Below are positions 55,115 to 63,818 of a stretch of 64,000 bases of DNA, piece by piece (positions within the stretch are counted from its first letter, which is position 1; each line of letters starts with the position of its first letter). The notes under the pieces were generated by a model, which was given only the letters and a program-made list of their open reading frames with translations, did no database searches and was not told the origin of the DNA. This stretch comes from Actinomycetota bacterium (GTDB lineage Bacteria > Actinomycetota > Acidimicrobiia > Acidimicrobiales > JAMCPD01), in NCBI GenBank assembly GCA_023379935.1, contig JAMCPD010000024.1:53325-117324 (forward strand), given 5' to 3'. Made by a program: the position numbers and the translations under genes.

Positions 55115-56398
55115 ATGGCTAAAATAGGAGTGATAGGTGCAGGATATGTTGGTATTGCAACTGCCATCTGCTTCTCCTATCTGGGCAATGACGTCGTTTG
55201 TGCGGATATAGTTGAAGAGAAGATAGATAAACTCAATCGCGGCGAGATGCCCATATTGGAGGAGGGAATGGGTGAGCTGCTGTCTCAAGGCTTAGCCAAA
55301 GGCAGCTTAAAGTTTGTTATGGGTGCAGCCAATGCAGCACGTCAACGGGAGTTCGTATTTCTTTGTGTTCCAACTCCTTCAACTGATACAGGTACAGTTG
55401 ACATGTCGTATATACAAAAAGCCGCCCAAGAAATTGCTCCTGTATTGGAGCCCGGGTCAATAGTTGTTACGAAGTCTACAGTTCCTGTCGGATCTACTGT
55501 TTTTGTTCAGCAGTTTTTAGCCAGAGACGACATATCCGTAGTTTCAAATCCCGAGTTTTTAAAAGAAGGCTCTGCTCTTCATGATACCTTACATCCGGAT
55601 CGCATAGTGATAGGGTCATCTGACACTTCCGCTGCAATGCGGATTAAAGAGTTGTATAAAGATATCTACGCTCCTGTATTGATTACCGACTCGGCATCAG
55701 CGGAGGTCATCAAGTATGCATCCAACGCTTTTTTGGCGGCTAAGATAAGTTTTGCCAATGCGGTTGCCAATCTTTGTGAGGCTGTCGATGCAGATGTGAA
55801 AGATGTTCTGTTGGCCATGGGTTACGACCGGCGCATTGGATTTGACTTTCTGCGTCCAGGACCTGGATGGGGCGGTTCATGTTTTCCAAAAGATACCAAG
55901 GCATTAGTTTGCATAGGGGCTGAAGCAGGTTATGAGTTTGCTCTATTGAAAGGTATAATAGCAGCCAATAGAGAGCAGTTGGAGCGTGTGATAGAGAAGA
56001 TAAACCTTGCTTTAGGTGGCGAGATGGAGGGTAAAACCGTAGCCCTTTTGGGACTTACCTTCAAAGCTAATACGGACGATCTCCGGGAGTCCCCAGCGAT
56101 CGCGGTCGCAGAACAGCTTCTTCTCCGCAATGTTGTTGTCCAAGCCTATGATCCGACAGTTGAAGATCGTTCAAGTATGTTGTCGGCCGGTATTCAAATA
56201 TGTTCCAGCGCTTATGAAGCTTCAAAAGACGCTCATTTGCTTGTGATCATGACTGAGTGGGGTGAGTTCTATAAGTTGGACTATAACAAGGTAAAAGAGT
56301 TGATGATGTACCCATGCATAGTTGATACAAGGAACTTACTTGATCCGGATGCTGTCAAAAGGCTTGGTTTTTCCTATGTTGGTATGGGCAGAAAGTGA
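55115..56398 (+). CDS. ugd: UDP-glucose 6-dehydrogenase
   Basis: Oxidises UDP-glucose to UDP-glucuronate. 427 residues: N-terminal NAD fold 'IGVIGAGYVGIATAICFSYLGNDV', 'EFVFLCVPTPSTDTG', 'TKSTVPVGST', 'VVSNPEFLKEGSALHD', 'HPDRIVIGS', catalytic Cys in 'GPGWGGSCFPKDT', C-terminal 'LLGLTFKANTDDLRESPAI'. Feeds the UDP-xylose synthase-like gene downstream. Confidence 0.95.
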   Translation: MAKIGVIGAGYVGIATAICFSYLGNDVVCADIVEEKIDKLNRGEMPILEEGMGELLSQGLAKGSLKFVMGAANAARQREFVFLCVPTPSTDTGTVDMSYIQKAAQEIAPVLEPGSIVVTKSTVPVGSTVFVQQFLARDDISVVSNPEFLKEGSALHDTLHPDRIVIGSSDTSAAMRIKELYKDIYAPVLITDSASAEVIKYASNAFLAAKISFANAVANLCEAVDADVKDVLLAMGYDRRIGFDFLRPGPGWGGSCFPKDTKALVCIGAEAGYEFALLKGIIAANREQLERVIEKINLALGGEMEGKTVALLGLTFKANTDDLRESPAIAVAEQLLLRNVVVQAYDPTVEDRSSMLSAGIQICSSAYEASKDAHLLVIMTEWGEFYKLDYNKVKELMMYPCIVDTRNLLDPDAVKRLGFSYVGMGRK

Positions 56399-56447
56399 AC
56401 CAAACGGTAATTGGCATCGCAGAAGCTGACATGACAGGATCAGGGTC

Positions 56448-57428
56448 ATGCTAGAGTCGACAGTACCGCCAGGGAAACGAGTTCTCGTAACAGGCGGCGC
56501 CGGTTTTATCGGATCGCATCTCTGTGATCGTTTATTGGCGCGGGGGGATGAGGTAATTTGTGTTGATAACTTTTGTACCGGTTTAAAAGATAACATATCC
56601 CACCTGATTGGCTCAGAGCGCTTTACTCTACTGAGTCGTGATATATGCGAAGGAGGGCTTGATGTAAGCGGTGACTTGGATGTCGTGGTTCATCTTGCAA
56701 GCCCCGCTTCCCCAAAGGATTACCTGGAAATACCCATTGAGACTTTGGAGGTTGGTAGTACTGGGACAAAGGTTTGTCTGGAGTTGGCAGAACAAACTGG
56801 GGCTCGTATTGTGTTCGCATCCACAAGTGAGGTATATGGTGACCCATGGGTGCATCCCCAGAAAGAAACTTATTGGGGCAATGTTAATCCTGTTGGTCCG
56901 CGCAGTGTTTATGACGAGGCTAAACGTTTTTCTGAGGCTCTGTGTATGGCTTGGCACCGCAGATATGGGACAAATGTGGGGATAGTTAGAATATTCAACA
57001 CCTATGGACCTAGGCTCAAGGCTTCAGACGGTAGGGTGGTTTCAAACTTTATAGTCCAGGCGCTACAGAATGAGTCGCTCAGCGTGTATGGTGACGGCTC
57101 TCAAACTCGCAGTTTGTGTTATGTGGATGATCTTGTAAGCGGCCTGACTGCGTTGATTGATTCGGATGTTACAGGACCCGTAAATATGGGAAACATGGAT
57201 GAGTATACGGTGCTGCAGCTGGCGGAACGGATAATTGAGTTAACAGGGTCGGCATCACAGATAACCTTCTTGGATTTGCCTCAAGATGACCCTACTAGGC
57301 GTAAGCCTGACACGACTTTGGCCTTTGAGTTGTTTGGATGGAAAGCTGAAGTTTCATTGGATGAGGGGCTGGGAAAGACCATTGACTATTTTGTACAACG
57401 GTTGGGTTCCGCCGGGTCGATACGATGA
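56448..57428 (+). CDS. UDP-glucuronate decarboxylase (UDP-xylose synthase)-like epimerase
   Basis: 326-residue extended SDR: 'VLVTGGAGFIGSHLCDRLLARGDEVICVDNF', 'HLASPASPKDYLEIPIETLEVGSTGT', 'STSEVYGDPWVHPQKETYWGNVNPVGPRSVYDEAKRFSEAL' (Tyr-x3-Lys) and 'RIFNTYGPRLKASDGRVVSNFI'. The LASPASP and HPQ.E.YWGNVNP.GPRS.YDE blocks are typical of UDP-xylose synthases. With ugd it would give UDP-xylose. The stop is adjacent to the GT2 gene start. Confidence 0.88.
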   Translation: MLESTVPPGKRVLVTGGAGFIGSHLCDRLLARGDEVICVDNFCTGLKDNISHLIGSERFTLLSRDICEGGLDVSGDLDVVVHLASPASPKDYLEIPIETLEVGSTGTKVCLELAEQTGARIVFASTSEVYGDPWVHPQKETYWGNVNPVGPRSVYDEAKRFSEALCMAWHRRYGTNVGIVRIFNTYGPRLKASDGRVVSNFIVQALQNESLSVYGDGSQTRSLCYVDDLVSGLTALIDSDVTGPVNMGNMDEYTVLQLAERIIELTGSASQITFLDLPQDDPTRRKPDTTLAFELFGWKAEVSLDEGLGKTIDYFVQRLGSAGSIR

Positions 57429-58394
57429 ATGTCATATGCTATGAACATTGATGCCGTTGTAGTTAACTACAATGCAAAAGAACATCTTTTGGACTGTGTG
57501 TCTTCACTTCAAAAAGCAGGAGTTCGACATCTGGTAGTGGTTGACTCCTGCTCCTCTGATGGTTCATTGGAAACTTTAGCCGAGATGGCTTTTGATATTC
57601 TTGCTGTTTCTATGGACAAAAACCGTGGGTATGGTGCGGCTGTAAATTATGGGATGAAGCTACTTGATGAGAAGTTTTCCGCAGATGCCGTAACAGGAAA
57701 CGGGCAGATTAAAAAAGGTGATGGGAGGGGTCATATCCACAAGGGGAGTAGTGGAGTTGAAGGTGAAGCTGTGGTGTTGGTCTGCAATTCAGATGTCATA
57801 GTTTCTGATACTGCTTTAGATGTACTGTCTAAAGAGTTTGGAAAAGATAATGACTTGGCTATAGTGGGTCCTAAGATGCTAAATCCCGATGGGACCGTCT
57901 ACCCTTCTTTTAGGTTGTTTCCTTCAATTCTAAATGGCATTGGACATGGCATTGTCGGGTTGTTTTTACCTCGAAACCGATTCAGCAATCGCTACAAAAT
58001 GGCAGATTATGACAACGAAACCTCACGATTTGTTGAGTGGGTATCCGGTGCGTGCTTTATGATAAGCATGAGCGCATTTGAGGAGGTCGGGGGTTTTGAC
58101 GAGTCATACTTCATGTATGGGGAAGATTTGGACCTATGCTGGAGGCTCAAGTTGGCCGGGTGGGAAGTACTGTTTCAACCCAAAGGTGCGGTAACTCATT
58201 TTCAAGGAGTATCTGCCGACAAGGTCCCTTATCGTATGATTATAGAACATCACAGGTCAATACTGCGTTTCTTAGATCGCAGTTTAGAGGGGAACAGCAG
58301 GTTCATTCTACCGTTTGCAGCGTTGGGGCTTGGCATTAGGGCGACAGTTATATGCGCTAAGACAGCCTGCGGCAGTATAGTCTTTAATCGTTGA
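57429..58394 (+). CDS. Family 2 glycosyltransferase (rhamnosyltransferase-like)
   Basis: 321 residues of GT-A fold: 'DAVVVNYNAKEHLLDCVSSLQKAG', 'VVVDSCSSDGSLETL', 'DKNRGYGAAVNYGMK', 'VLVCNSDVIVSDTAL' (metal-binding Asp), 'GPKMLNPDGTVYPSFR', 'VSGACFMISMSAFEEVGGFDESYFMYGEDLDLCWRLKLAGW'. This resembles WbbL-type rhamnosyltransferases, in keeping with rmlB/rmlD upstream. A Gly/Lys-rich insertion ('QIKKGDGRGHIHKGSSG') breaks the domain near residue 95. Two in-frame ATGs (57429, 57441) could start it. Confidence 0.88.
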   Translation: MSYAMNIDAVVVNYNAKEHLLDCVSSLQKAGVRHLVVVDSCSSDGSLETLAEMAFDILAVSMDKNRGYGAAVNYGMKLLDEKFSADAVTGNGQIKKGDGRGHIHKGSSGVEGEAVVLVCNSDVIVSDTALDVLSKEFGKDNDLAIVGPKMLNPDGTVYPSFRLFPSILNGIGHGIVGLFLPRNRFSNRYKMADYDNETSRFVEWVSGACFMISMSAFEEVGGFDESYFMYGEDLDLCWRLKLAGWEVLFQPKGAVTHFQGVSADKVPYRMIIEHHRSILRFLDRSLEGNSRFILPFAALGLGIRATVICAKTACGSIVFNR

Positions 58395-58461
58395 AGGCAA
58401 ACCCATTATTTAGCGGAGGTTCCGGGTGGATGTAGGTTGACGAAGGTTAACGGTTGCAGGG

Positions 58462-59418
58462 TTAGAAGTAAATAATACCCTTTGCTCTTTCTACCACTTG
58501 ATCTATATCGTCTGTCCAGGCTCCGGTGGACAGATACTTCCATCCTCCGTCAGCAGATATTGTTACTATAACTCCGCTGTCTATTGTTTTGGCACATCGT
58601 ATCGCACCTGCCAGTACCGCTCCGGTGGATATACCGGCAAAAATCCCAACCTCAGCTAAGCGCCGTGTCCATGTTATGGAGTCCAAAGGTGAAGCTATAG
58701 TCTTGCGATTCAACAGTTCAGAGCCGTTTTCATCAATAAAGATGGGCGGTATGTAACCTTCGTCAAGACTGCGCAGCCCGTCTACCATCTCCCCGGCGGG
58801 TGATTCCACTGCCCATACTTCTATGGCTGGGTTGCGTTCTTTCAGAAAATGTCCTACTCCCAAAAGTGTTCCAGTTGTGCCCAATCCCGCCACGAAATGT
58901 GTTACGTTTGGGCAGTCCTTCCATATTTCTGGTCCGGTCCCTTCGTAGTGAGCTTTTGGGTTGGCTAAGTTGGCATACTGGTATAGGAAAACCCATTCAG
59001 GGTGTTCTGCTGCAATCTGCTGAGCCATTCTTATAGCACCGTTGGAACCTTCTTTGGCGGGAGACACTATCACTGTTGCACCCCATATTTCCAGCAGCTG
59101 GCGACGCTCTTCAGAAACATTTTCCGGCATTACGACATTTAGATGATAACCCCTCATCTTGGATATCATTGCCAGGCCTATGCCTGTGTTGCCGGAAGAC
59201 GGTTCGATTAAAGTTTGCCCTGGATGCTCCGGTAAGAGTAGGCCATCTTTTTCTGCCTCTTGTATCATGGCTTTTGCGATGCGATCCTTTATTGAGCCAC
59301 CCGGGTTATAGCCTTCCAACTTCATCAATATGCGAACGTTTTTGTTAGGGCTCAACTCACTGATTTCCACCAAAGGGGTGTTTCCTATCAGTTCTATTAT
59401 GTTGGGGTAGTAGGCCAT
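58462..59418 (-). CDS. cysM: Cysteine synthase CysM (O-phosphoserine/CysO-dependent type)
   Basis: PLP enzyme. 318 residues: 'IIELIGNTPLVEI', PLP Lys in 'NPGGSIKDRIAKAMI', 'EPSSGNTGIGLAMI', 'VMPENVSEERRQLLEIWGA', 'LYQYANLANPKAHYEGTGPEIW', 'HFVAGLGTTGTLLGVGHFL', 'GLRSLDEGYIPPIF', 'GIFAGISTGAVLAGA', 'WKYLSTGAW'. QY.N.AN, the Arg before DEG and WKYLSTGA match mycobacterial CysM, which uses O-phosphoserine and CysO thiocarboxylate. Directly downstream of cysO, which supports this over CysK. Confidence 0.9.
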   Translation of the reverse strand: MAYYPNIIELIGNTPLVEISELSPNKNVRILMKLEGYNPGGSIKDRIAKAMIQEAEKDGLLLPEHPGQTLIEPSSGNTGIGLAMISKMRGYHLNVVMPENVSEERRQLLEIWGATVIVSPAKEGSNGAIRMAQQIAAEHPEWVFLYQYANLANPKAHYEGTGPEIWKDCPNVTHFVAGLGTTGTLLGVGHFLKERNPAIEVWAVESPAGEMVDGLRSLDEGYIPPIFIDENGSELLNRKTIASPLDSITWTRRLAEVGIFAGISTGAVLAGAIRCAKTIDSGVIVTISADGGWKYLSTGAWTDDIDQVVERAKGIIYF

Positions 59419-59420
59419 CG

Positions 59421-59458
59421 GCAGCTCAGCGGTGTGTTTGATAGCAGCTCAGCGGTGT
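59421..59458. repeat. 15-bp direct repeat at the cysO-cysM junction
   Basis: GCAGCTCAGCGGTGT occurs at 59421-59435 and 59444-59458 (period 23). The second copy contains the cysO stop and its last codons; the first lies immediately before the cysM start. A local duplication has shaped the cysO 3' end. Confidence 0.85.
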
Positions 59459-59739
59459 TCGCCCCCTGCTACAGCAGGTAGAATTGAGATTACGTCGTTT
59501 TCCTTTACGACAGTGTCAAGGTTATCGATATACCTCACGTCATCGTCGTTTAGATAAACATTGATAAAGCGGTGCAACGATCTATCGCTTGATGATGAAA
59601 ATATCTGGTCGGCCATGGCCGGATACTCTTTTACAAGTTTTGACAACACCTCACCGACTGTGGAACCTTGAATGGTGACGATGGACTGCCCGGCCGCATG
59701 TTGGCGTAAAACGGTAGGTAACCGCACATCAACGCTCAT
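59449..59739 (-). CDS. cysO: Sulfur carrier protein CysO (ThiS/MoaD family)
   Basis: 96-residue ubiquitin-like carrier: 'VDVRLPTVLRQHAAGQSIVTIQGSTVGEVLSKL', 'LHRFINVYLNDDDVRYIDNLDTVVKENDVISILPAVAGG'. It parallels mycobacterial CysO, whose C-terminal Gly-Gly is thiocarboxylated. Here Gly-Gly is followed by Glu-His-Arg, so the carrier would need trimming before activation. Shine-Dalgarno GAGGAAACC precedes the ATG. Confidence 0.9.
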   Translation of the reverse strand: MSVDVRLPTVLRQHAAGQSIVTIQGSTVGEVLSKLVKEYPAMADQIFSSSSDRSLHRFINVYLNDDDVRYIDNLDTVVKENDVISILPAVAGGEHR

Positions 59740-59898
59740 TGGTTTCCTCTACCATTGATTTTTTCTCGATCAATTCTCACAGTAGTGGTCCCTTCAGTGT
59801 TTTTCCAGTTATCCGCTTTATTTTGACATTTCTTTTTAGCATGTAATGATTCTAACATTGTTGATTAGTTTACTAGTAATTCTACGTTACCGGTAGTT

Positions 59899-60300
59899 CT
59901 AATCGAAAATAAGCGGCTCTTCCGTTATTATGTTTTGTTGTATTCGATATGAACGCAGTACGGGAATCTCATCCTTCAAGGAGACCAGTATGTAGTGCCA
60001 ATCAGGATCGGGCGCCTGTCTCAAATCGGTCTCGGAGGGGTAAGCTTCACTAAGGGTATGAGAGTGATAAACACCTATAATCTCCATCTTATTCTCCTGA
60101 GCATCTCTATCAGCTTTTAGATAGTCGAGGGGATGCACTTCATAAAGTCGTGCAGACTGAGCAATATTGCGAGCGGGGTAACACTTTACAACTTTTTCCA
60201 GTGACGGGTAGCCCCCAATCAAGCCGCAGGCTTCTTGGGGAAGTCCGGCTATACAGTTAGTTACTATATCATCATAAAGTTGTTTGGTTAATTTAAGCAT
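59899..60300 (-). CDS. mec: Mec-like JAMM metallopeptidase
   Basis: 133 residues of the JAB1/MPN+ (JAMM) fold: Glu in 'PQEACGLIGG', then the zinc motif H-S-H-T-x7-S-x2-D ('GVYHSHTLSEAYPSETD'). The usual Pro after H-x-H is Thr. In mycobacteria Mec releases cysteine from the CysO-Cys adduct; here it may also trim the CysO tail. Predicted leaderless: extended -10 TGG-TAACTT (60308-60316, minus strand) ends 7 nt before the ATG. 159 nt separate it from cysO, so it probably has a separate message. Divergent from smpB. Confidence 0.88.
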   Translation of the reverse strand: MLKLTKQLYDDIVTNCIAGLPQEACGLIGGYPSLEKVVKCYPARNIAQSARLYEVHPLDYLKADRDAQENKMEIIGVYHSHTLSEAYPSETDLRQAPDPDWHYILVSLKDEIPVLRSYRIQQNIITEEPLIFD

Positions 60301-60401
60301 TTCTTTAAAGTTACCAAATTCAGCCTCTGTTAGCTACATCAAAGTGAATAGAAAACGGAAACAACTAAACTACAAAATTGAGGAGTTGCTAAACTATTTT
60401 C

Positions 60402-60935
60402 ATGTCAGGACGAGCCAAAAAACAAACTAAACCTACGACCAACTCTGCTTCCTCCAAGCCAACCTTTCGGCTGGTAGCTCAGAACCGCCGTGCTCGTCAT
60501 AACTATGACATATTGGACACTTATGAATGCGGAATAGTGCTCACCGGCAGCGAGGTCAAGTCTTTGCGTGCCGGCAGGGTGAACTTGGTTGACTCATATG
60601 CTCGTGTAGATAAAGGTGAACTGTGGTTGTTGGGAGCACATATAGGTTCTTGGGATTATGCTCATGGATTTGGCGACCATGACCCCTTGCGTCGCCGCAA
60701 ACTTCTTATGCACCGCCGGCAGATAGATATGCTCTTAGGGCGTATCACCCAAAACTCCCTAACCTTAGTACCGTTGAAAATCTATTTTCATGGTGGTATT
60801 ATTAAAGTAGAGCTGGGGCTGGCAAAAGGTCGTAAACTTTATGATAAACGAAGAAGTATAGCTGAACGCGATGCGCGCCTTGAAGCATCAAGAGCGGTGA
60901 AGTTCACAATCTCACACAAACATGGTGCGGTTTAA
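60402..60935 (+). CDS. smpB: SsrA-binding protein SmpB
   Basis: tmRNA partner in ribosome rescue. 177 residues with a longer basic, Ser/Thr-rich start ('SGRAKKQTKPTTNSASSKPT'), then 'RLVAQNRRARHNYDILDTYECGIVLTGSEVKSLRAGRVNLVDSYA', 'HIGSWDYAHGFGDHDPLRRRKLLMHRRQI', 'LTLVPLKIYFHGGIIKVELGLAKGRKLYDKR'. The C-terminal tail is basic at first. A TAAACT hexamer ends 6 nt before the ATG (leaderless pattern). The tmRNA gene follows after 134 nt. Confidence 0.95.
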   Translation: MSGRAKKQTKPTTNSASSKPTFRLVAQNRRARHNYDILDTYECGIVLTGSEVKSLRAGRVNLVDSYARVDKGELWLLGAHIGSWDYAHGFGDHDPLRRRKLLMHRRQIDMLLGRITQNSLTLVPLKIYFHGGIIKVELGLAKGRKLYDKRRSIAERDARLEASRAVKFTISHKHGAV

Positions 60936-61069
60936 TTTCTTTTCCGTTCCTCTCACTGTATGGATAGTGTCAACATATGCTATACTTTTATTTATTAAAG
61001 ACTAATGTACATTGACAAAAACCCTCCAAGCCTACTTCGGTCTTTATAAGATAGGTTTATTTTGACAAA

Positions 61070-61413
61070 GGGGGTGAAAGGTTTCGATTCCGGTGGTCAA
61101 AGCGGGTGAAGCGAGCCGTGGTGGAACCACGTTAAAAGCCAAAAAAATAAATAAACGCCGAGCAACCGCTCGCAATCGCTGCTTAGAAATAGTTAGCGAC
61201 GTCTGTGCGGTTTTGGTCCCATGGGCCGGTCACAGATGTCATAAAAATGGGACTTGTCTGTTGGTTATGTCAGGTGGCTAACAGAGACTTTTGACTGACT
61301 AAGTATTAATGTAACAGCAGGTGGTTGTGTTAGTGCTAAAAATAGCACCTGATGCGCTCGGAGAATGCCTTCTTTGAAGTCGGAAGACGCGGGTTCGATT
61401 CCCGCCACCTCCA
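61070..61413 (+). ncRNA. ssrA: Transfer-messenger RNA (tmRNA)
   Basis: 5' end GGGGGTG pairs with 3' CACCTCC plus discriminator A. The 5' part has 'GGTTTCGATTCCGG' and the 3' part the T-arm 'GCGGGTTCGATTCCCGC', as in one-piece tmRNAs. A tag frame begins at GCC 61157 (preceded by TAAAC) and reads A-E-Q-P-L-A-I-A-A before TAG 61184-61186. The tag ends in AIAA rather than the common ALAA. Located next to smpB. Confidence 0.93.
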
Positions 61414-61455
61414 CTCAGTTACGTATTCGAACTTAGACACGCTGAAAATGTCGTC

Positions 61456-61479
61456 GAAGACCAAGTTCCCTTGGTCTTC
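61456..61479 (+). terminator. Perfect 10-bp hairpin downstream of tmRNA
   Basis: GAAGACCAAG-TTCC-CTTGGTCTTC: 10 perfect pairs with a tetraloop, 42 nt after the tmRNA 3' end. No T-run follows, so if it terminates it would be of the U-less type. Confidence 0.45.
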
Positions 61480-61507
61480 ACCAATGCAGAATGTCTCTCC
61501 ATTGCGT

Positions 61508-61592
61508 GGAAAAACAGAGCCGATATACGTACGTCTTTCACCTTCTCAAGTTACCTTCCGGGAAAAAAGACCTTGTTTTCCGGCTCTTTTCC
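61508..61592 (+). other. Possible structured RNA element between tmRNA and surE
   Basis: GGAAAAACAGAGCCG (61508-61522) can pair with CGGCTCTTTTCC (61581-61592), with small bulges. Inside, CCGGGAAAA-type sequence (61558-61566) pairs with TTTTCCGG (61576-61583) as an alternative stem. The rest of 61414-61690 shows no gene. Confidence 0.3.
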
Positions 61593-61690
61593 TATTTATA
61601 TCCTAGCTCTCCTTTTATTTTAAGTTTGTATATACGGCTATTGAGCAGGTTCAATGTAAAGTATATGGGATCTGCTTGTGGCAGGCATGA

Positions 61691-62527
61691 TCAGTTGATG
61701 GTAGTATTCAGCTCTTTGGCGGATTCTGGATTATCAAGCAGTTGTGAAGTAAATGAGCAGGCTATGATAGCGTCAGCAACAGCCTCCTGAACTTCTTTGC
61801 GATCATCGTGCACAATCGCTCTTATTGCGCTGAGAGTTGCATAACCCTGTTTTATCAGGTTTATATCGTGGTCAGTACTGAGATCAGTCACCTCCCGCCC
61901 CTCCATGCTAAACAGCAGCGTTCCCTCTCCATCAGCTGCTACAGCTGTTTTGAGGTTTCCAAATGGAGCGAGGGTAGCTGATACCAATCCTTTGCACTTG
62001 TCGATAGGTACTGCCGGAATGTTGAGATTGAATACGCATATCTGAGGTGCTTTTATCAAGGAGGGGAGCACCTCTTGGGTTATAGCACTGGCGGTATCCC
62101 AGAATGGCTCATCAAATGAGAACTCTACGCTAACAGCCATTGACTTTACCCCAAAATGCGTAGCAGTTAAGGCCGCTCCAACTGTGCCTGAATGCAGTAC
62201 TGCGTGTCCTACGTTCAGCCCGTTGTTTATACCTGCAATAACAAGATCAGGCTTTGGTCCAAAAGCTCCCAAACAGCCGGCAATCACGGCCAAGGCAGGC
62301 AGGCCATCCATCCCGTAAACGTCAATACCATCCAGACCGTCTATAGTTACCGGCTTGCAGTGTATCCCACCTCCAGAATGCACCCTACCAACACCTGCAG
62401 CTGTTCCACTTGAATCTTCAAAAGGGGCTGCCACTATCACATCATGCCCTAGCCGTTCTATGTCTTTAGCCAGCTTTGCAATTCCGTCGGACCAAACACC
62501 GTCATCGTTGGTTATCAATATTCGCAT
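61691..62527 (-). CDS. surE: 5'-nucleotidase SurE
   Basis: Metal-dependent nucleoside monophosphatase / survival protein. 278 residues: 'RILITNDDGVWSDGIAKLAKDI' (metal Asp-Asp), 'VIVAAPFEDSSGTAAG' (metal Ser), 'PDLVIAGINNGLNVGHAVLHSGTVGAAL' (metal Asn), 'AVSVEFSF', 'FNLNIPAVP'. A TAGAAT hexamer 10 nt before the ATG is a promoter candidate. Confidence 0.93.
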   Translation of the reverse strand: MRILITNDDGVWSDGIAKLAKDIERLGHDVIVAAPFEDSSGTAAGVGRVHSGGGIHCKPVTIDGLDGIDVYGMDGLPALAVIAGCLGAFGPKPDLVIAGINNGLNVGHAVLHSGTVGAALTATHFGVKSMAVSVEFSFDEPFWDTASAITQEVLPSLIKAPQICVFNLNIPAVPIDKCKGLVSATLAPFGNLKTAVAADGEGTLLFSMEGREVTDLSTDHDINLIKQGYATLSAIRAIVHDDRKEVQEAVADAIIACSFTSQLLDNPESAKELNTTIN

Positions 62528-62787
62528 CGTTCAAGTAATTCTAGCAGATTCTATCGACAAGTACGGCAGATAACTTTTGCAAGGCCGAGAGCAGATTGCC
62601 GTTTCCAGATTCTGCCACATCATTCCCTCATTATGTTATGTCGCCAGTGCTATTTCCCAAAAGTTTTAAGTTCAGCAAGGATAATCACCAGATAAAAACT
62701 GTTCAACTCAGCGCGGGTGGCCAATGTATAGTTTCACTTTAAGATATGCGGCTGAAACGCCAAGAGCCATAAAAGAAATCGTCATTA
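62528..62787. other. Divergent surE-murI intergenic region
   Basis: Holds promoter candidates for both neighbours. No gene, repeat or clear operator is seen. Confidence 0.4.
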
Positions 62788-62818
62788 TTGGCACTGCTGA
62801 CTTAGCATACTGTAGCCT
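62788..62818 (+). promoter_or_regulatory. murI promoter, predicted leaderless
   Basis: TTGGCA (62788-62793), 19-bp spacer, TAGCCT (62813-62818), then 6 nt to the GTG at 62825. Confidence 0.45.
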
Positions 62819-62824
62819 ATTTGT

Positions 62825-63670
62825 GTGGATGAGCGTCCTATTGGAATGTTTGATAGCGGATTTGGCGGTTTGACGGTTGCGCGTGCGGTAATTGACCTCA
62901 TGCCACAAGAAAATCTGCTTTATATAGGTGATACAGCGCGCTATCCTTACGGTACACGCCCATTGGAGGAAGTGAGAGAGTTTGCCTATGAGTTGGCCGA
63001 CAAGTTGGTCAACTGTTATGACGTCAAGATGATTATAGTTGCATGTAATACGGCTTCTGCCGCTGCCCCGGATCTGGTTACACATTTCGCAGATATTCCT
63101 GTTGTGGGAGTTATATCTCCCGGCATCAAAGCTGCTTTGAGAACAACACGCAATTTTAAGGTTGGTGTTATTGGCACTACTGGGACGATATCTGCAGGTG
63201 CATATCAAAAAATAGCCAACCATGAAAACCTGGCCAAAGCTGCAGGAAACTTAGTTGATTCCCTAAGAAGTCCAGTTGAACTTGTATGCGCCGCCTGTCC
63301 TGGCTTTGTTGAATTTGTTGAGCGAGGTGAGACCATAGGAGACCAAATTTTGGTATTAGCTGAAAGATTGCTTGCCCCCGTTAAGGCAGCGGGAATTGAT
63401 ACGCTTTTACTTGGATGTACACACTACCCCTTTCTGGCTCGTGTTATTTCTGAGGTAATGGGTCCTGACGTAATTTTGGTTTCATCGGCAGATGAGACTG
63501 CTTTTAGCGTAAAGGAACTTCTTCAGAAATACAACCTTGAGAATAGAATAAGTTCTAAACCGCCTACACGCCGTTTCATTTCTTCAGGAGATGTCGAATG
63601 GTTTTCACAACTAGGGCGCAGACTGTTTGGTGATGACTTGGGGAAGGTTGAACGACTGGTTGATTGTTGA
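62825..63670 (+). CDS. murI: Glutamate racemase
   Basis: Supplies D-glutamate for peptidoglycan. 281 residues: 'PIGMFDSGFGGLTVARAV' (Asp-Ser-Gly), 'LLYIGDTARYPYGTRPLEEV', catalytic Cys in 'IIVACNTASAAAPDLV', 'VVGVISPGIKAAL', 'VGVIGTTGTISAGAYQ', second catalytic Cys in 'LLLGCTHYPFLARVI'. GTG start fits the leaderless promoter just upstream. Confidence 0.95.
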   Translation: MDERPIGMFDSGFGGLTVARAVIDLMPQENLLYIGDTARYPYGTRPLEEVREFAYELADKLVNCYDVKMIIVACNTASAAAPDLVTHFADIPVVGVISPGIKAALRTTRNFKVGVIGTTGTISAGAYQKIANHENLAKAAGNLVDSLRSPVELVCAACPGFVEFVERGETIGDQILVLAERLLAPVKAAGIDTLLLGCTHYPFLARVISEVMGPDVILVSSADETAFSVKELLQKYNLENRISSKPPTRRFISSGDVEWFSQLGRRLFGDDLGKVERLVDC

Positions 63671-63771
63671 GTGAATACGCTTGCCAACCGTTCCGTTTAA
63701 GCCCCAGCTTTAACTTATGAGTAGGATGTCAGTTGACAAAGTCATCTAATTGTCATACCCCTCTGATATGT

Positions 63772-63800
63772 TTGCTTTAGCTGTCAAGGTGGCAGTATAA
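63772..63800 (+). promoter_or_regulatory. Promoter of the terminal coiled-coil gene
   Basis: TTGCTT (63772-63777), 17-bp spacer, TATAAT (63795-63800). Start near 63807, followed by AAAAGGAGAAGTA and GTG 63819. Confidence 0.6.
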
Positions 63801-63818
63801 TAAAGTAAAAGGAGAAGT

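Noticed and set aside
62708..63223. 171-codon minus-strand frame over murI
   Set aside because: It is a shadow of the clearly conserved glutamate racemase.
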